A stretch of DNA of 8,011 bases from an uncultured Sphingomonas sp. (GTDB lineage Bacteria; Pseudomonadota; Alphaproteobacteria; Sphingomonadales; Sphingomonadaceae). The notes below the pieces were generated by a model that made no database searches, had not been told where the DNA came from, and worked only from the letters and a program-made list of their open reading frames with translations. The DNA lies in NCBI GenBank assembly GCA_902806295.1, contig CADCWB010000031.1, positions 1 through 8,011 on the forward strand, in the 5' to 3' direction. A program made the translations under genes and the position numbers. The stretch's first letter is position 1. Every line of letters begins with the position of its first letter. Below are positions 6,332 through 8,011 of this stretch, piece by piece.

Positions 6332-7350
6332 AATGTTGGAACGGGCGAGTGAGCGGCGCGATGGGCGGCGCAGCTCGCCGCCATGGTGATGGCGGCCGCC
6401 ATCGCGCGCGGATCGGCCCGATCTTCGCCTGCGATGTCGAAGGCGGTGCCATGATCCGGGGCGGTGCGGACGATCGGCAGGCCCAAGGTGATGTTCACGC
6501 CCTCTTCGAAGTGCAGCGCTTTCAAGGGAATAAGTGCCTGATCATGATACATGCACAGCGCCGCGTCATATCGGGCGCGGGCGCTGGCGTGGAACATGGT
6601 ATCCGCAGGATGCGGGCCGGTGACCCGCCAGCCGTCGGCCCGCAGAGCTTCTACGGCGGGGGTAATAAGATCGATCTCCTCTCGTCCCAGCGCGCCCCCC
6701 TCGCCGGCGTGGGGATTTAAGCCGGCGACCGCCAGCACCGGCTCCGCGATGCCAAAATTGCGCTGCAGCCCCCGCAGAGCGGCACGCGCGCGAGCCTCGA
6801 TCAGCTGCGGCGTGAGGCGGCCGGCCACGTCGGCGAGCGGCAAATGGGTGGTCACCGGCACGGTTCGCAGCGTCGGTCCGGCAAGCATCATCGCCACGTT
6901 GCCGGGCGACACCCCGCAGCGCTCGGCCACAAATTCGGTTTGGCCGGGATGGCTGAAGCCAATCGCATAGAGCTGTTGTTTGCTGACCGGTCCAGTCGCG
7001 ACAGCCGAGACTGAGCCCGAGCGCGCAAGGCCAACCGCGATCTCCAAGCTGTCCAGGGAACAATGTGCGCCGGCGACCGTCGGCAAGCCGGCGATCCCGC
7101 TTTCCGCGGCCGGAACGGCAAGCAGCGGCAACCCTTGATCAAAGGCCGACTCAACGTCCCGTGGATCGTCAACCACCGCGATGTCGCCGTCCCAGACTTG
7201 GGTGAGCGAGCGCGGATCGCCCACGGCAACGAACGGAGGCAGGTTGAAGCGGTCGCGCTGGTCCCAGCATTTGGCGACCACTTCCGGACCGATCCCGGAG
7301 GGATCGCCGAGCGAAACGGCAATCGGCGGGAGCGAAGGGGAAACCACCAT
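6328..7350 (-). CDS. pdxA: 4-hydroxythreonine-4-phosphate dehydrogenase
   Basis: PdxA oxidises 4-phosphohydroxy-L-threonine with NAD(P); the decarboxylating product feeds PdxJ in DXP-dependent pyridoxal 5'-phosphate synthesis in the cytosol. The 340 residues match the family (329 in E. coli). Motifs are SLGDPSGIGPE (13-23), ATGPVSK (118-124), HPGQTEFVAE (134-143), TTHLPL with metal ligand His169, LNPHAGEGG with His214, MYHDQ with His269, Lys277, Asn286 and Arg295. These correspond to the E. coli metal ligands His166, His211 and His266 and substrate residues Lys274, Asn283 and Arg292 at a constant offset of three. Thr138 matches E. coli Thr137, but the neighbouring substrate residue His136 is Gln137 here. 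The ATG at 7350 has an AAGGGG ribosome binding site 6 bases upstream. It lies 23 bases after surA and overlaps rsmA, the classical surA-pdxA-rsmA order. Confidence 0.98.
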   Translation of the reverse strand: MVVSPSLPPIAVSLGDPSGIGPEVVAKCWDQRDRFNLPPFVAVGDPRSLTQVWDGDIAVVDDPRDVESAFDQGLPLLAVPAAESGIAGLPTVAGAHCSLDSLEIAVGLARSGSVSAVATGPVSKQQLYAIGFSHPGQTEFVAERCGVSPGNVAMMLAGPTLRTVPVTTHLPLADVAGRLTPQLIEARARAALRGLQRNFGIAEPVLAVAGLNPHAGEGGALGREEIDLITPAVEALRADGWRVTGPHPADTMFHASARARYDAALCMYHDQALIPLKALHFEEGVNITLGLPIVRTAPDHGTAFDIAGEDRADPRAMAAAITMAASCAAHRAAHSPVPTL

Positions 7351-7356
7351 CGCTCG

Positions 7357-7362
7357 CCCCTT
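7357..7362 (-). promoter_or_regulatory. Ribosome binding site for pdxA
   Basis: Read on the minus strand, AAGGGG lies 6 bases before the pdxA ATG at 7350, within the 23-base gap after surA. It supports that start and independent initiation of pdxA within the cluster. Confidence 0.55.
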
Positions 7363-7373
7363 AGCCCGTCAAC

Positions 7374-8011
7374 TTAGCGGAAGTCGATCACCGCGTCGCG
7401 GCGTAAGTCGCGCAGGTAACGGCGCGCAATGCGGTCGACCCGCTCTTCCGTAAGTTGGGCAAACACCTGATCGGTGCTTGGCGCTTCGCTGGCGCTGCCC
7501 TCGTCCCGACCGCAGATCACGAGCACTCGAACACCCTCTTCCAGGCTGCCGAAAGGACGCGTGGCCTGACCCACCTGCATCGGCAACATCATCTGCTGTA
7601 GCGCGGGCGGCAGATCGCGCAGCTTAACCCCGTCGGAGGTGACCACTTCACCCTTGAAGTCGGCCGCAAGCTTGTCTGCACCGCCGCATCCACCAACACT
7701 CTGAGCCGCGGCCGCAAAACGGGTGAGCACGGGTTCTGCGACGCCGCGGGTGGTGCCGGTCGGAAAGCCGATCGAGACCTGCTTAAGGCTGAGCTCTGCA
7801 TTGCGCGGATCGGCGGTCAGAATTTTGCGGGTGTCCTGCACGGCGAGAATGGAGAAGCCGCCTTGAACTGGCACGGGCTGGCTGAGCTGGCCTGGCCCCA
7901 TCTGCCGCACCACGCTGCCGAGCGCTTCCGGCAACTGTTCCGGCTTCACCCAGCCAAGGTCTCCGCCCACCGCAGCTGTCGATGCTTCAGAAAACTGTCG
8001 GGCATAGCCTG
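7374..8011 (-). CDS. surA: Periplasmic chaperone/peptidyl-prolyl isomerase SurA (C-terminal part)
   Basis: The last 211 residues of a SurA-type parvulin; the gene continues past the right edge, so its N-terminal chaperone domain and signal peptide are not seen. The visible part opens inside the first parvulin domain, with ARQFSEASTAAVGGDLGW (residues 3-20 of the visible part), a strong SurA/PpiC signature, and closes that domain at GGFSILAVQDTRKI (50-63). A second, diverged parvulin-like region follows (about 72-170), then a C-terminal helix with YLRDLRRDAVIDFR (198-211), typical of SurA ends. A GTG at 7970 is an internal valine codon, not a start. SurA escorts unfolded outer-membrane proteins to the Bam complex. 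Two cysteines, at visible positions 107 and 166, could pair in the periplasm. The order surA-pdxA-rsmA agrees with the assignment; another PpiC-type isomerase is the alternative. Confidence 0.92.
   Translation of the reverse strand, partial: GYARQFSEASTAAVGGDLGWVKPEQLPEALGSVVRQMGPGQLSQPVPVQGGFSILAVQDTRKILTADPRNAELSLKQVSIGFPTGTTRGVAEPVLTRFAAAAQSVGGCGGADKLAADFKGEVVTSDGVKLRDLPPALQQMMLPMQVGQATRPFGSLEEGVRVLVICGRDEGSASEAPSTDQVFAQLTEERVDRIARRYLRDLRRDAVIDFR

Noticed and set aside
7374..7970. Complete 198-residue protein starting at the GTG at 7970.
   Set aside because: The frame stays open to the window edge and the upstream residues (ARQFSEASTAAV) are part of the SurA parvulin signature, so the GTG is an internal valine codon.
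1..8011. Mobile element, defence system, CRISPR, phage or RNA gene.
   Set aside because: All but short gaps are filled with recognisable housekeeping genes of uniform composition; no repeats, integrase, transposase or structured RNA were seen.

Overview
This window looks like ordinary core chromosome from a GC-rich alphaproteobacterium, most likely of the Sphingomonadales type. That placement is inferred from strong GC bias at third codon positions, the short alphaproteobacterial form of RsmB, the protein sequences of PdxA and SurA, and the surA-pdxA-rsmA gene order. The genus cannot be fixed by eye. Coding density is very high: the longest non-coding stretch is 66 bases, and no tRNA, rRNA, insertion sequence, CRISPR array, phage gene or intrinsic terminator was seen.

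There are three blocks. (1) On the minus strand, positions 1-1459, a qmcA-like SPFH membrane protein is followed by an NfeD-family membrane protein whose start overlaps the SPFH stop by one base. This is a two-gene membrane-organisation module, and the NfeD gene runs to the window edge. (2) On the plus strand, positions 1526-5514, four genes lie in a row: a stand-alone CitE-like (HpcH/HpaI) lyase, guaB (IMP dehydrogenase), rsmB (16S rRNA m5C methyltransferase) and a small exported TPR protein. Spacings are 37 bases, 6 bases, and an overlap or 28 bases depending on the TPR start. The last three are probably co-transcribed. (3) On the minus strand, positions 5516-8011, the conserved surA-pdxA-rsmA cluster is read from the right edge inward: a periplasmic chaperone (5' part outside the window), a pyridoxal phosphate biosynthesis enzyme and the 16S rRNA m6-2A dimethyltransferase. 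The rsmA GTG start overlaps the pdxA stop.

Blocks 1 and 2 diverge from a 66-base region holding two short dyads. Blocks 2 and 3 converge with one base between stop codons and no visible terminator. Two rRNA methyltransferases (RsmB and RsmA) therefore sit on opposite strands around the convergence point, separated only by the TPR gene.

No convincing undescribed system was found. The items most worth a second look are modest: the orphan CitE-like enzyme beside guaB, the lack of a ribosome binding site before guaB, paired cysteines in two exported proteins, a His-to-Gln change at a PdxA substrate-binding position, and the one-base convergent junction.
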